Assembly: GCA_947491935.1 (NCBI GenBank) | Contig: CANLLF010000002.1 | Coordinates: 1 to 64,000, forward strand | Direction of reading: 5' to 3' | DNA length: 64,000 nucleotides | Source of the DNA: an uncultured Roseicyclus sp. | Lineage (GTDB): Bacteria > Pseudomonadota > Alphaproteobacteria > Rhodobacterales > Rhodobacteraceae | Part shown: positions 35,347 to 43,818 of the stretch, in pieces | Layout of the letters: every line of letters starts with the position of its first letter | How positions within the stretch are numbered: position 1 is the stretch's first letter | Translations under genes and position numbers: made by a program | Notes under the pieces: model-generated | Seen by the model: only the letters and a program-made list of their open reading frames with translations | The model's database searches: none | What the model was told of the DNA's origin: nothing

Positions 35347-36383
35347 GACGGATCCGGAAAGACATGAGTGGCCAATTCGCGGGGGTCGGGAAATGGGCTC
35401 TGGATTGCAAAGTCAAATGCGCTGTCTAGCTCTTCAGAAATCTCCTGTTCCATCGTTGAGATCACGTTTTCGTTCAACCAACCCGCGGCCAAAAACGCTG
35501 AACGGCTGCGCTCCAAGGGATCGTCCTGTTGCCATTGGGAAAACTCATCGATCGAGCGGTAGCCGAGGTTCAAATCTTCGTTTGGTCCGCAATGCTCGCG
35601 CCAGCGATAAGTAACGCATTCGATCAAAGTAGGGCCTTCGCCCAGAATGGCATGAGCGACGGCAGTTCCTGCCGCTTTCCAGACAGCTTCAACGTCGTTG
35701 CCGTCCACCACGGCCGCACGCATCCCATGCGCGGGCGCCAAAGCGGCCACCGGTCGAGGTGGTTGACGGATATCCAGCTCGGAATGCACAGAATAGAGGT
35801 TGTTCTCGCAGACAAAGACAACTGGAAGGCATGCGACAGAGGCATAGTTCATTGCCTCGTGAAAAGTGCCTTCTTCAGTTGCGCCATCGCCGAAGAAAAT
35901 CGCCGAGACCTCATCGCGCCCATCCAGCTTAGCAGCCCATGCCGCGCCCACGCCAACCGAGATTGTCGACGCGAGGATCGGTGCCGACCCCATGAATCCG
36001 GCGTCAAGATCAATCAAATGTTGTGATCCGCCTTTGCCGGCAGCGCAGCCCGTTGCGCGGCCATATAATTCTGCAATCATTGCATTTAGGTTCGCGCCTT
36101 TGGCCAAATAGTGCCCGTGACTGCGGTGGTTCGAGAAGACCAAGTCCTGCGGGCGCAGATGGGCACATACCGCGGCGGAAGGCGCCTCTTGCCCGATACA
36201 AAGATGGGTCGGACAGCGCATTTCCTGCTCGGCATAACGCTCCCCGATCCGTTCCTCAACGCGACGAATGCGAAGCATCTCGCGGAACATGGCCGTCGCC
36301 ACCGCGCCCTCAAACGACGCTTGGGTGGGCGCAAGGCCGAAAAATCTGGGCTCCACGTCCCGAGGCTGACGAATGCGGTTCAT
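35343..36383 (-). CDS. Thiamine-dependent dehydrogenase E1 alpha-like subunit
   Basis: The 346-aa alpha chain carries the thiamine diphosphate motif GDGATEEGTFHEAMNYA ending in VCENN (about 170-200), and the HRSHGHYLAKG block with conserved His (about 96-106). EHCGPNEDLNLGYR replaces the usual phosphorylation-loop region. In normal operons E1 feeds a lipoyl E2; here the pair sits in a sugar-nucleotide operon after an SDR gene (134-bp gap). Such stand-alone pairs could transfer a two-carbon aldehyde unit to a sugar, but this is inference. Length and motifs appear complete, so it should be an active enzyme. Confidence 0.83.
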   Translation of the reverse strand: MNRIRQPRDVEPRFFGLAPTQASFEGAVATAMFREMLRIRRVEERIGERYAEQEMRCPTHLCIGQEAPSAAVCAHLRPQDLVFSNHRSHGHYLAKGANLNAMIAELYGRATGCAAGKGGSQHLIDLDAGFMGSAPILASTISVGVGAAWAAKLDGRDEVSAIFFGDGATEEGTFHEAMNYASVACLPVVFVCENNLYSVHSELDIRQPPRPVAALAPAHGMRAAVVDGNDVEAVWKAAGTAVAHAILGEGPTLIECVTYRWREHCGPNEDLNLGYRSIDEFSQWQQDDPLERSRSAFLAAGWLNENVISTMEQEISEELDSAFDFAIQSPFPDPRELATHVFPDPS

Positions 36384-36517
36384 GGGGTCCTCTGTCTGTC
36401 CAGTGGCCTCATAACGTTTTTGTTTGCGAGCCGAAAGTCTTGGAGCATGCGGGCGTCAAACAGCCGCTGGCCTGATACGAGAAACAATCTGCTCCACCCG
36501 GTGTGCGATGGTTGCTG

Positions 36518-37510
36518 TCACCCGCGAAGGGTGTAACCGGTATCGACGCCACGAATTTGGTCGATATAGGTTCGGCCCCAGTCTACCATTTCTGCCAGAC
36601 CCTCGTCCCAGCCGATCACAGGTTCCCAGCCCGTTGCGTCTTTGATCGCAGAGGAGTCCAGCCAATAGCGGCTGTCTTGACCCAGCCTGTCTTCCGTCAC
36701 CTCGGCGATCTCATCGAGGCCAAGTCCCAATGCCGCGCCACAGCGTTCCACCACTTCGCGAATGGACGTGGGCAGAGCCGGGCCCGCATTGAAGACCTCA
36801 CCGCGCGGGCCACGTTCGGCAATCAGATGGAGCGCCCGGCCAAGATCACGTGCGTGCATGTATGACTTCTCTGCCTTGCCCCCGCCGTGCAGAGGTAACT
36901 TCTGTCCCGTAAGACCCATCAGTATGGTCTTTGGGATCACCCGATGCAGCAGTTGGCCCGGGCAATAGCAGTTGCACGGTCTAACGATAGTCATGGGGAA
37001 CCCTTTGAAGCGGTTCACGGACATAAGATACATGTCGAACGCCACCTTTGAGGCCGCATAGGGAGAGGACGGCTTGATCGGCTCGGCTTCCGTGGCCGCA
37101 TGCTCAACTGAACCGTACATCTCGGACGTGCCGATCTGAATGAAATGCTCAAGCCAATCGCGGCTCTCAAGATGCTCGGAAAACTTGGCCAGGGCCATCG
37201 AGTTCGTCTCAAAGTAGCGCCAGGAGTGCTTCCAACTGACCGCACCCTCACCCTGAGCAGCGAAATTGATGATGACCTCTGGTCGGAGTTCATCCAGCAA
37301 TTCCAGGAGCAGATCCATCTCGTAAGTAAGATGCCGCGCGTAGTAAGAGTATCCTTCGCGCTGGTCGATATTGAGGCTGAAGGGCTCATTGCGCAGCGGG
37401 TTACGCCCGATCCCGATCACCCCGTTATGGTCCGCATTGTCCAGAAGATAGAGCGCAGTATGAATCCCGAAAGACCCGCCGCCGCCCAGGATCAGGTACT
37501 TCTTAGCCAT
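36518..37510 (-). CDS. NDP-sugar 4,6-dehydratase/epimerase (SDR)
   Basis: The 330-aa protein is an extended SDR. The cofactor motif is GGGGSFGIHTA (about 8-18), a variant of GxxGxxG, and the catalytic site is TSEMYGS followed by YAASKVAFD (YxxxK). The SEM triplet in place of STD/E recalls GDP-mannose and UDP-GlcNAc dehydratase-like enzymes. FNAGPALPTS is the usual substrate-site strand. The ATG at 37510 starts the Rossmann fold; the longer upstream frame is not coding. Substrate cannot be read from the sequence. It follows the methyltransferase gene by 25 bp. Confidence 0.75.
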   Translation of the reverse strand: MAKKYLILGGGGSFGIHTALYLLDNADHNGVIGIGRNPLRNEPFSLNIDQREGYSYYARHLTYEMDLLLELLDELRPEVIINFAAQGEGAVSWKHSWRYFETNSMALAKFSEHLESRDWLEHFIQIGTSEMYGSVEHAATEAEPIKPSSPYAASKVAFDMYLMSVNRFKGFPMTIVRPCNCYCPGQLLHRVIPKTILMGLTGQKLPLHGGGKAEKSYMHARDLGRALHLIAERGPRGEVFNAGPALPTSIREVVERCGAALGLGLDEIAEVTEDRLGQDSRYWLDSSAIKDATGWEPVIGWDEGLAEMVDWGRTYIDQIRGVDTGYTLRG

Positions 37511-37535
37511 GTGTTCTGCCCCCCGCGGACCCGAC

Positions 37536-38192
37536 CTATTCAATGATCGTCCAAGAATAATCGCCGGTGTAGCCAACCTCTTGGAACAGGGCAAGCCACT
37601 CAGCCGGATAGCCATGAAACTCTGCCGTTAACACCCAGCTTTCGAAGATCGCCCGCTGTTCCGGCGTATGGTAGCTGTCGACCCGAACGTATGCGCGGCC
37701 ATGGCTCAGGCGCTGGATTTCTTGCAACGCTTTGCTTGCACGGTCACGTGGTAGGTTGTGAACGGTGTCGAGGCATAGAACAGCGTCGAACGGCTGCTCG
37801 AACGGCATCTCTTCGATCGTGCCTTGGATCAAATGAGGCTTCGCATCCGGATGCGCGTGGTCGATCGCGTATTGGCTGAGTTCCAGACCAATTACTTCCA
37901 GGCCAGGGAGCGCCTCGCGCAGGTCCTTCACCAGAAAACCTTTGGCACAGCCGGCATCCAGCACCCGCATTCCGGGTTTCAGATCGAAGTGCTTGATGAT
38001 GTCTTGAGCCACTGGAACCCAGCGGCCATCGTAGCTGTAGCCGCCGTAGCCATATTCGCGTGGGCCGTCAAAATACATTTCACCGAATTGCTTCGAGATG
38101 CGGATTATTTCAGGGTTTTTTGCGCCGTTTCGAGCTTGGATATTGCGCTTGGTCTTCGGCAGTGCCCGTACAAGGTTAATCTCTCGTCCCAT
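37536..38192 (-). CDS. Class I SAM-dependent methyltransferase
   Basis: The 218-aa protein has motif I RVLDAGCAKGFLVKDL (about 75-90), an acidic motif II VIGLELSQYA and motif IV DAVLCLDTVHNLPRD. The N-terminal 60 residues contain an unusual aromatic stretch FDGPREYGYGGYSYDGRW. It overlaps the preceding SDR gene by 17 bp. Together with three SDRs and a Gfo-type oxidoreductase in the same operon, it may methylate an NDP-heptose derivative. Confidence 0.78.
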   Translation of the reverse strand: MGREINLVRALPKTKRNIQARNGAKNPEIIRISKQFGEMYFDGPREYGYGGYSYDGRWVPVAQDIIKHFDLKPGMRVLDAGCAKGFLVKDLREALPGLEVIGLELSQYAIDHAHPDAKPHLIQGTIEEMPFEQPFDAVLCLDTVHNLPRDRASKALQEIQRLSHGRAYVRVDSYHTPEQRAIFESWVLTAEFHGYPAEWLALFQEVGYTGDYSWTIIE

Positions 38193-39057
38193 CTGCCACC
38201 TTCCTCAATCCGTCCTCCGGCAACGTCATCGCAAAGCCTGGGAAGGCGGTAGCGATGGCCGAGGCGTCGAACGGTCGATAGCCGTTGTGCGGCATTGGGC
38301 CAGAGCGAGGCAGGTTTTTGATTTCAACCGGCCCGTGCAGGCGGGCGCAGATCTGTGCCAGGTCCTGGAAACTTACGACGTGGCCAGTGACCGCATTCAA
38401 CGATCCGACTGATCGATGCAGAACCATGCGCATAGCCAGTTCTGCGACATCCTCGACCCAGACATGATCACGGCGTTCTTCTCCCTGACCAAAAAGCCTA
38501 ATCGGTTCACCACTGGCAGCCAGCCGTCGGAACTGGTTCGGGCCATAGCCGTTATGCGGGTCGTCCTGGCCATAAATCAGGGTAGGGCGCAAGGTCGCGA
38601 ACATCAGCCCTGCGCGCGCATCGAGGAAGGCTGCCTCGCGGGTCAGGTGCATGATTCCATGGAAGTTTGCTGCATCTTTGGCAGAGGCTTCATGGAGGGG
38701 CGCGCCGGTGTCCGAGAACACCGCATCCGAGCCGATGTTCAAGACGTAGGCAGGCTTTGCCTTAGCAATGGCGCCGGCCATGGCCTGAATCATCTTAATG
38801 TTCTGACCCAACATCGACAGGTCCTTGACCGGCGCGATGGCAGAGACCAGCACCACCGCGGCCTCACGGGTCAGGTGCGACGCAAGCGCCTCGCCGGCGT
38901 CTTCCGCCATAAGGTCCACATCGCCGCGGCCCAGGCGCAGGACATTTGCGCCGGTGCCCTCCATTTTTCGCGCAATCGCGCCGCCGACGAATCCACCCGC
39001 GCCGACGATGACGGTGCGGGAAGGTGGCTGCGCGACTGCCAAACCGTGTTCAAGCAT
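38176..39057 (-). CDS. SDR family NAD(P)-dependent sugar enzyme
   Basis: The 293-aa protein begins TVIVGAGGFVGGAIARKM (GxxGxxG at about 17-24) and so is a Rossmann-type extended SDR. The middle shows LNIGSDAVFSDTGAPL and, where YxxxK is expected, HGIMHLTREAAF. This lacks a clear Tyr-Lys pair, so the catalytic site may be altered. The C-terminal part GHVVSFQDLAQICARL is typical of sugar epimerases/reductases. It overlaps the dehydrogenase-like gene upstream by eight bases. Confidence 0.7.
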   Translation of the reverse strand: MLEHGLAVAQPPSRTVIVGAGGFVGGAIARKMEGTGANVLRLGRGDVDLMAEDAGEALASHLTREAAVVLVSAIAPVKDLSMLGQNIKMIQAMAGAIAKAKPAYVLNIGSDAVFSDTGAPLHEASAKDAANFHGIMHLTREAAFLDARAGLMFATLRPTLIYGQDDPHNGYGPNQFRRLAASGEPIRLFGQGEERRDHVWVEDVAELAMRMVLHRSVGSLNAVTGHVVSFQDLAQICARLHGPVEIKNLPRSGPMPHNGYRPFDASAIATAFPGFAMTLPEDGLRKVADGTRD

Positions 39058-40306
39058 GGCCTACTCCCAAAGTTATGTGGTTCAGACCTGTCGCGTGGGC
39101 TTGGGCGGGGTCAAGTACTCGATAGGGATCGATCACAGTCGTACCCGCCAGACCTCCAGCGATCTCGGTCAGGGTGATGTCGCGGTATTCGGGCCAAGGC
39201 GTCAGGATCAGCAAGGCCTGAGCGCCGGGAAGTGCAGCAAGGGGGGTGTCGACGCGATCGAGTGCTACCGTCACCGCCTCGGATGGTACTTGTGGATCAT
39301 GTGCTTTGATATTGGCCTCCGGAATGGCTCGTAGCGTCGCCAGGGAGGGGGAGTTTTTTACGGAATGGGTATTTTCCTTGTACGCCAGCCCCCAGACCGC
39401 AAGCGTGGCGGCGTCCAAGCCCAGGGTACGTACCATGCGCGCGGCCCAACCCTTGCGATGCGTGGAATTTGCGATTTGAGCTGCCACCACTCCAGTGTTT
39501 GTCCCGTGTGCTTCGCCTAACCGCATAACGGTCGCGAGATCCCGTTCCAGGTTTCCCCCCGCGATCCCAAGGCCTGGGGCAAGATAGCTGTATTGCCCGA
39601 TCCTGCGGTCCAGCTTCAGCGAGGGCGCAATTTCGGACCAATCCGCCCCCACGTGTTCGCAGAGTTCAGCCATGGTGTTGGCGACCGAAATGGACGCAAC
39701 CAGGCACATATTGATCGAAATCTTGGCCAGTTCAGCGCTTTCGTAACGCATAGGCAGCAAAGGGCAGCCGAACGCGCCAAGCAACTCGCGGTAGGCAGGC
39801 GCCAATGGTGCCAGGGGATCAGCGCAACCAATGATATAGCGTTCCGGCTCCATGGCCCGCTCCACCGCGCGGCCAAAGACCAGCGTTTCAACCTGATAAT
39901 AGAGCCTGTCGTGTGGCACTGGAACTTGACGCGTGAAGCCTGGAGGCACCTGGCACAGAACAACCAGTACTGCCTGGGGCCCGAGATGAGGAAGTATGCC
40001 TTCGATCATGGCATGGATGCCCGAAAGATCACTTTGTCCGTGCGCGTCGGTAGGCACATCAGGTGCAATGTACAGAACGTCCGCGGCCCTAAGGTCAGTC
40101 GGGTTCGCTGTGAATCTCTGCGCATCGCCATTGCGGGCGACCAGATCGTTCAGCCCCGGTTCGGAAACGGGAAGATCGTGCAGCTGCAGCCGTTCGATCA
40201 GCGTCCAATCCGGATCGAAACAGAGCGTGGGAAACCCTTTCGCCGCAACCGCTGTTGCCGAGACCAGCCCAAGATGCGTCATGCCGACAAAGGCAACCGT
40301 ATTCAT
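39050..40306 (-). CDS. UDP-sugar dehydrogenase homologue without catalytic Cys
   Basis: The 418-aa protein aligns along its length with UDP-glucose/GDP-mannose dehydrogenases. Lys195 (AELAKISIN) and Asn199 stand where the catalytic Lys and Asn are. At the place of the catalytic Cys (family motif GGSCFPKD) the sequence is AGGNLERD, giving Asn252, while Asp256 four residues on is kept. The nucleotide motif is also changed: GMTHLGL for GxGYVGL. Without the Cys no thioester can form, so a full four-electron oxidation to a uronic acid is unlikely. It may oxidise or epimerise a sugar in a two-electron step. Confidence 0.82.
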   Translation of the reverse strand: MNTVAFVGMTHLGLVSATAVAAKGFPTLCFDPDWTLIERLQLHDLPVSEPGLNDLVARNGDAQRFTANPTDLRAADVLYIAPDVPTDAHGQSDLSGIHAMIEGILPHLGPQAVLVVLCQVPPGFTRQVPVPHDRLYYQVETLVFGRAVERAMEPERYIIGCADPLAPLAPAYRELLGAFGCPLLPMRYESAELAKISINMCLVASISVANTMAELCEHVGADWSEIAPSLKLDRRIGQYSYLAPGLGIAGGNLERDLATVMRLGEAHGTNTGVVAAQIANSTHRKGWAARMVRTLGLDAATLAVWGLAYKENTHSVKNSPSLATLRAIPEANIKAHDPQVPSEAVTVALDRVDTPLAALPGAQALLILTPWPEYRDITLTEIAGGLAGTTVIDPYRVLDPAQAHATGLNHITLGVGHA

Positions 40307-41241
40307 TGCCGTCCCCCGCGCGTGATATCATCGCCAAGGCGCTTGAGAAGGCCATTAAGCCAAAGGTCATTGGAGAGGTCAGTTGCCTCACCACTTTCGC
40401 ATAGAACTTTGAAATGGGCGAATTCCGCGGCCCAGGTCGGGTCGTCCTGCACCAGCGTGATCACGTCTTCGGGCGGGCGACCTGCGGGCAGTACGCGCGT
40501 TCGCACCGTCATGCTGGAGGGGCCCCATTTGCAGAGCGATGAAATATGGGCCGAGCCTCCCTCGGCGAAAAGATCCGCTGCGAAATTGTTGCGCCAGTTA
40601 AGCAGGGTCATTTCAAGTTCGAGCGATGGAGACGTGCTTTCCGAGCCGATGACGACGTGATCCGGCGCCTCGTTTTCAAAGGTATTCGCCGAGATGACCT
40701 GAAAATCCAACCCAAGTTCGCCGAACCAGTAGGCGGCGGTGTCGAGCAGGTGGCTACCCAGATCGTGCAGGACGCCTGAACCCTGATCCCGCCAGATGGA
40801 ATCGCGCACCAATCGCGCAGTGCCGTTGCCGTAGAACATTCGGCATCTATAGATACGGCCCAAACGCCCGGAACGGATCAGATCGCGCATGGCCACGAAA
40901 TGCGGCTCGAACCGGTGGTTGTAGGCGGTGTAGAGCACGGCACCGGTTACACGTGCGCGGGTCTGAAGTTCGGTAATTGTCGCATCTTCGGTTGCGAAGA
41001 GGGGCTTTTCGACCAGCGCGTGTTTGCCGTGGTCGGCAAGGTAGCCCAATAGGTCGACCTTGGGTGCATCGGGGATGCAAAGCAAGGCAGCGTCGTAGCT
41101 TTCCAGTGGCACATCGCGCAGGTCAGTGAAGTCGTGACCACCAGTGGGTTCGACACATGCGATACAATGCGCGCCGGCGTGCTTGCGCCGTTTGGCTCCC
41201 TGGACGCCCATCCCGACCGTGACCACGCGAAATCCGTTCAT
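40303..41241 (-). CDS. Gfo/Idh/MocA family oxidoreductase
   Basis: The 312-aa protein has an N-terminal NAD(P)-binding fold (VVTVGMGVQG, 6-15) and the family motif VEKPLFA (about 77-83) with the conserved Lys. The middle AYNHRFEPHFVAMRDLI and HDLGSHLLDTAAYWFGE hold the catalytic His in the D..SH..D pattern. In sugar-nucleotide operons such enzymes make 3-keto or 4-keto sugars. It overlaps the dehydrogenase-like gene by four bases and follows the bifunctional kinase gene by 30 bp. Confidence 0.82.
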   Translation of the reverse strand: MNGFRVVTVGMGVQGAKRRKHAGAHCIACVEPTGGHDFTDLRDVPLESYDAALLCIPDAPKVDLLGYLADHGKHALVEKPLFATEDATITELQTRARVTGAVLYTAYNHRFEPHFVAMRDLIRSGRLGRIYRCRMFYGNGTARLVRDSIWRDQGSGVLHDLGSHLLDTAAYWFGELGLDFQVISANTFENEAPDHVVIGSESTSPSLELEMTLLNWRNNFAADLFAEGGSAHISSLCKWGPSSMTVRTRVLPAGRPPEDVITLVQDDPTWAAEFAHFKVLCESGEATDLSNDLWLNGLLKRLGDDITRGGRQ

Positions 41242-41271
41242 TCTGGCATCAGGAAGCGCCTCTGTGCCGTC

Positions 41272-42822
41272 CTACTCATAGCTCATCTTTCTCTCGATCG
41301 AGTCGATACGATTTAGCACATCCTCGGTGGTAACCGGGATATTGCCGTCTTGCTCAACCTCGCAGGCCGCTGCAATCGACCCAACCGTCGTTGCCTTGGC
41401 CGCTGAGCCCGTGATCATCATCACGAGCGTTGCGTAGGCGAGCAAGGCATCGCCTGCGCCGACCGCATCAACCACATGTTCGACAAAGCTATCAACGGTC
41501 AGGAAACTGTCTGAGCTTTCATGATCAGGAGACCGGCAGGTCAGAACCCCACGGTCACCAAGTTTGAGGATCAATGTCTTGCATTCGGAAGTGTCATACA
41601 GGTCTGAGGACAAGGCCCGGACGCCACTGTCCTGATCAGCCATGGCAAAGCGTGCTTCGCGTTCATTCGGCGTTATCAGATCAAAGCCCTTGAACTCAGT
41701 GATGTTGCCCCAACGGCTTGCAACCTGGCTGTCAGCGACGCTGAACGAACCCTCCGGCCGCGCGGCGGTAAATGCGGGGATGGTGCGCCGGTTGAAGATG
41801 CCATGGCGGAAATCGCAATAGGCGATGGCGTCCGTGGGCACATCGCGAATTCCGCAAAGCAACGCCTCCAGCACTTCGTCACTGATCGAGCGGTTGTCGA
41901 GTGTATCGACCTTCAAAAGTCGGTATCCCCCAACGACGATGGCGTTCTTGTTTGTGGTTGGGCGCGTTGGATCAGTAACTGCACGAACTTCGACGCCGGC
42001 CTCCTCCAAATCCTCGCGGGCAAAGGTGCCAAGCGCATCATCGCCCAGAACGGTCGAAAAAACGACCTCGGCGCCCGCCGCCTTCAGGTGCTTTGCCACG
42101 ATACCGGCGCCGCCCACATAGTCGATCTTGTCTTCATAGAGCACGGAAATTGTGGGTGTCTTGGTCTGGCCACCGATCATTGCGCATTTCGTAAACGTGT
42201 CGATTATCGTGTCGCCGACGACGTGGACCCGCTTGCCCTGCATGGCCCGGACGGTGGCGCGCATGTCATCAAAGCTGAAGCCATCACGCTCCATTACGGT
42301 TTGCAGTTTTTCGTATTTGATCTCTGGCGGTTCCAGTTCGATCAACCGGCTCGACGAATAGACGATATCGCCAGGCGTAAAGATTACTTGTCCGCCAAAC
42401 GACTCCAGAACTCTCATTTCTTCAGCGGTTTTTGGATGAATGCCGCCCGACTGGTACTCGTAGCCCTTGGCAAAAAAGTCAGGCTGGATGAGCATCAGGT
42501 TTTCAAGCGGCGTCTTGTTCGGGTCGATCACCACAAAGTCGACCATTTCGAACGCGGCTAAGTTTGCTGCGCGCAAATCCTCTGGAACATGGGGTCGGTA
42601 CTTGCCCTTGTCGATAAACCGATCCGCGGTAATTGAGGTGATCAAGATGTCGGCCTTGGACTTGGCGTACAACAAATGTCGGACATGGCCAGGATGCACG
42701 ACGTCGAACACGCCATGGCACATGATCGCCTTTCTCTCTCGCGGCATCGGTCCGAGCACTTCACCCAGTTCTTCAGGGGTCTTGATCTTGTGGGCGAAGC
42801 GTTTGGTCAGAGACTCGGTCAT
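41272..42822 (-). CDS. Nucleotidyltransferase-kinase, HldE-like, inverted order
   Basis: The 516-aa protein joins the two activities of HldE in reverse order. Residues 30-165 are a cytidylyltransferase-like domain with HGVFDVVHPGHVRHL (36-50, the HxGH motif). Residues 195-510 are a PfkB/ribokinase-type sugar kinase, starting VHVVGDTIIDTF and with the catalytic DAVGAGDALLA motif near 465. E. coli HldE has the kinase first. Here it should phosphorylate heptose 7-phosphate at O1 and later couple heptose 1-phosphate to a nucleotide. With gmhA and a gmhB-like gene in the same operon, NDP-heptose synthesis is well supported, though the nucleotide is not determined. Confidence 0.82.
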   Translation of the reverse strand: MTESLTKRFAHKIKTPEELGEVLGPMPRERKAIMCHGVFDVVHPGHVRHLLYAKSKADILITSITADRFIDKGKYRPHVPEDLRAANLAAFEMVDFVVIDPNKTPLENLMLIQPDFFAKGYEYQSGGIHPKTAEEMRVLESFGGQVIFTPGDIVYSSSRLIELEPPEIKYEKLQTVMERDGFSFDDMRATVRAMQGKRVHVVGDTIIDTFTKCAMIGGQTKTPTISVLYEDKIDYVGGAGIVAKHLKAAGAEVVFSTVLGDDALGTFAREDLEEAGVEVRAVTDPTRPTTNKNAIVVGGYRLLKVDTLDNRSISDEVLEALLCGIRDVPTDAIAYCDFRHGIFNRRTIPAFTAARPEGSFSVADSQVASRWGNITEFKGFDLITPNEREARFAMADQDSGVRALSSDLYDTSECKTLILKLGDRGVLTCRSPDHESSDSFLTVDSFVEHVVDAVGAGDALLAYATLVMMITGSAAKATTVGSIAAACEVEQDGNIPVTTEDVLNRIDSIERKMSYE

Positions 42823-43814
42823 TTCTCCCCCAGATATTTGAACCAGGTACTGGTCGCATCATCAATTTTTTCGGGAGTCCACAAAGGAGCGTCTTTCCAA
42901 ACCTCGATCTCGGCCATCATCCGGGCGACCCCCTCCTCGAAAGGTATGGTGGGCGCCCACCCGAGATCAGCCCGTATCTTGGAGATGTCAGCATGCGTAA
43001 TGTCAGGTTCGCCGGGACGTTTGGGGACGTAAGTGACTGGCCCCCCAATCAGCTCTACCAGCCGGTTCACCGATTGGGGTGCGCCAGCACCAAGGTTCCA
43101 GATCTCACCGATTTTTTCCGATTCCGCTGCTGCCAGAAAGGCTCGCGCCACGTCAGAGGCATAAAGAAAATCGCGGGATTGGGTGCCGTCCCCGACCACG
43201 GTGAATGGCTCTTCCGACAACTTCTGGCGGAAAAAAACACCGAACACGGCCCCATACGCCCCGGTCGTCCTGACACGGGTCCCGTAGGCGTTGAATATCC
43301 GGATCGAATTCACCGGCAGGCCATAAACCTGATGCCAATGAAAGGCCGCTGCCTCTCCCTGATACTTTGATAAGGCGTAAGGGTATTGCGGCGCGATGGG
43401 ATGATCTTCGCGCGTTGGCGTGGCTGCCAGTCCGTAACACGAAGACGACGCCGCATATACGAACTTCTCAATCCCAGCAGCTCGGGCGCCTTCCAGCACT
43501 TTCACGGTGCCCTGGACATTGGTGGACATGTAGTCCACCGGCCGCTCAATGGAGGGCACGATATCTCCGATACCTGCATAGTGGATGATGTATTTGACAT
43601 CCTTGAATATGGCAGCATCGGAGTCGAGATGGCGGATATCAGCCTTCTCAAAGGTTAGATTTGGGTTGCGATCGTGATGCGCGAGATTTTGTTCCTGACC
43701 GCCTACTAGATTGTCGACCACCCGCACCGCGAAACCGCTTTCCAGCGCGACGTCCACCATGTGGCTGCCGATGAAGCCGGCTCCGCCGGTAATCAGGATG
43801 AGCTGTTTCGTCAC
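42819..43814 (-). CDS. NAD-dependent NDP-sugar epimerase/dehydratase
   Basis: The 331-aa extended SDR has TGGAGFIGSHMVD (about 9-21), catalytic SSSCYG and YALSKYQGE (YxxxK), and IFNAYGTRVR, as in UDP-glucose 4-epimerase and UDP-glucuronate decarboxylase relatives. It starts with GTG at 43814 and overlaps the bifunctional kinase gene by four bases. Adjacent to another SDR of the same type, it could act on NDP-heptose as an epimerase. Confidence 0.82.
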   Translation of the reverse strand: MTKQLILITGGAGFIGSHMVDVALESGFAVRVVDNLVGGQEQNLAHHDRNPNLTFEKADIRHLDSDAAIFKDVKYIIHYAGIGDIVPSIERPVDYMSTNVQGTVKVLEGARAAGIEKFVYAASSSCYGLAATPTREDHPIAPQYPYALSKYQGEAAAFHWHQVYGLPVNSIRIFNAYGTRVRTTGAYGAVFGVFFRQKLSEEPFTVVGDGTQSRDFLYASDVARAFLAAAESEKIGEIWNLGAGAPQSVNRLVELIGGPVTYVPKRPGEPDITHADISKIRADLGWAPTIPFEEGVARMMAEIEVWKDAPLWTPEKIDDATSTWFKYLGEK

Positions 43815-43818
43815 GGGC

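Noticed and set aside
39593-40660. Open frame of 355 codons on the plus strand
   Set aside because: It lies antisense across two recognised genes and has no signal, domain or ribosome site.
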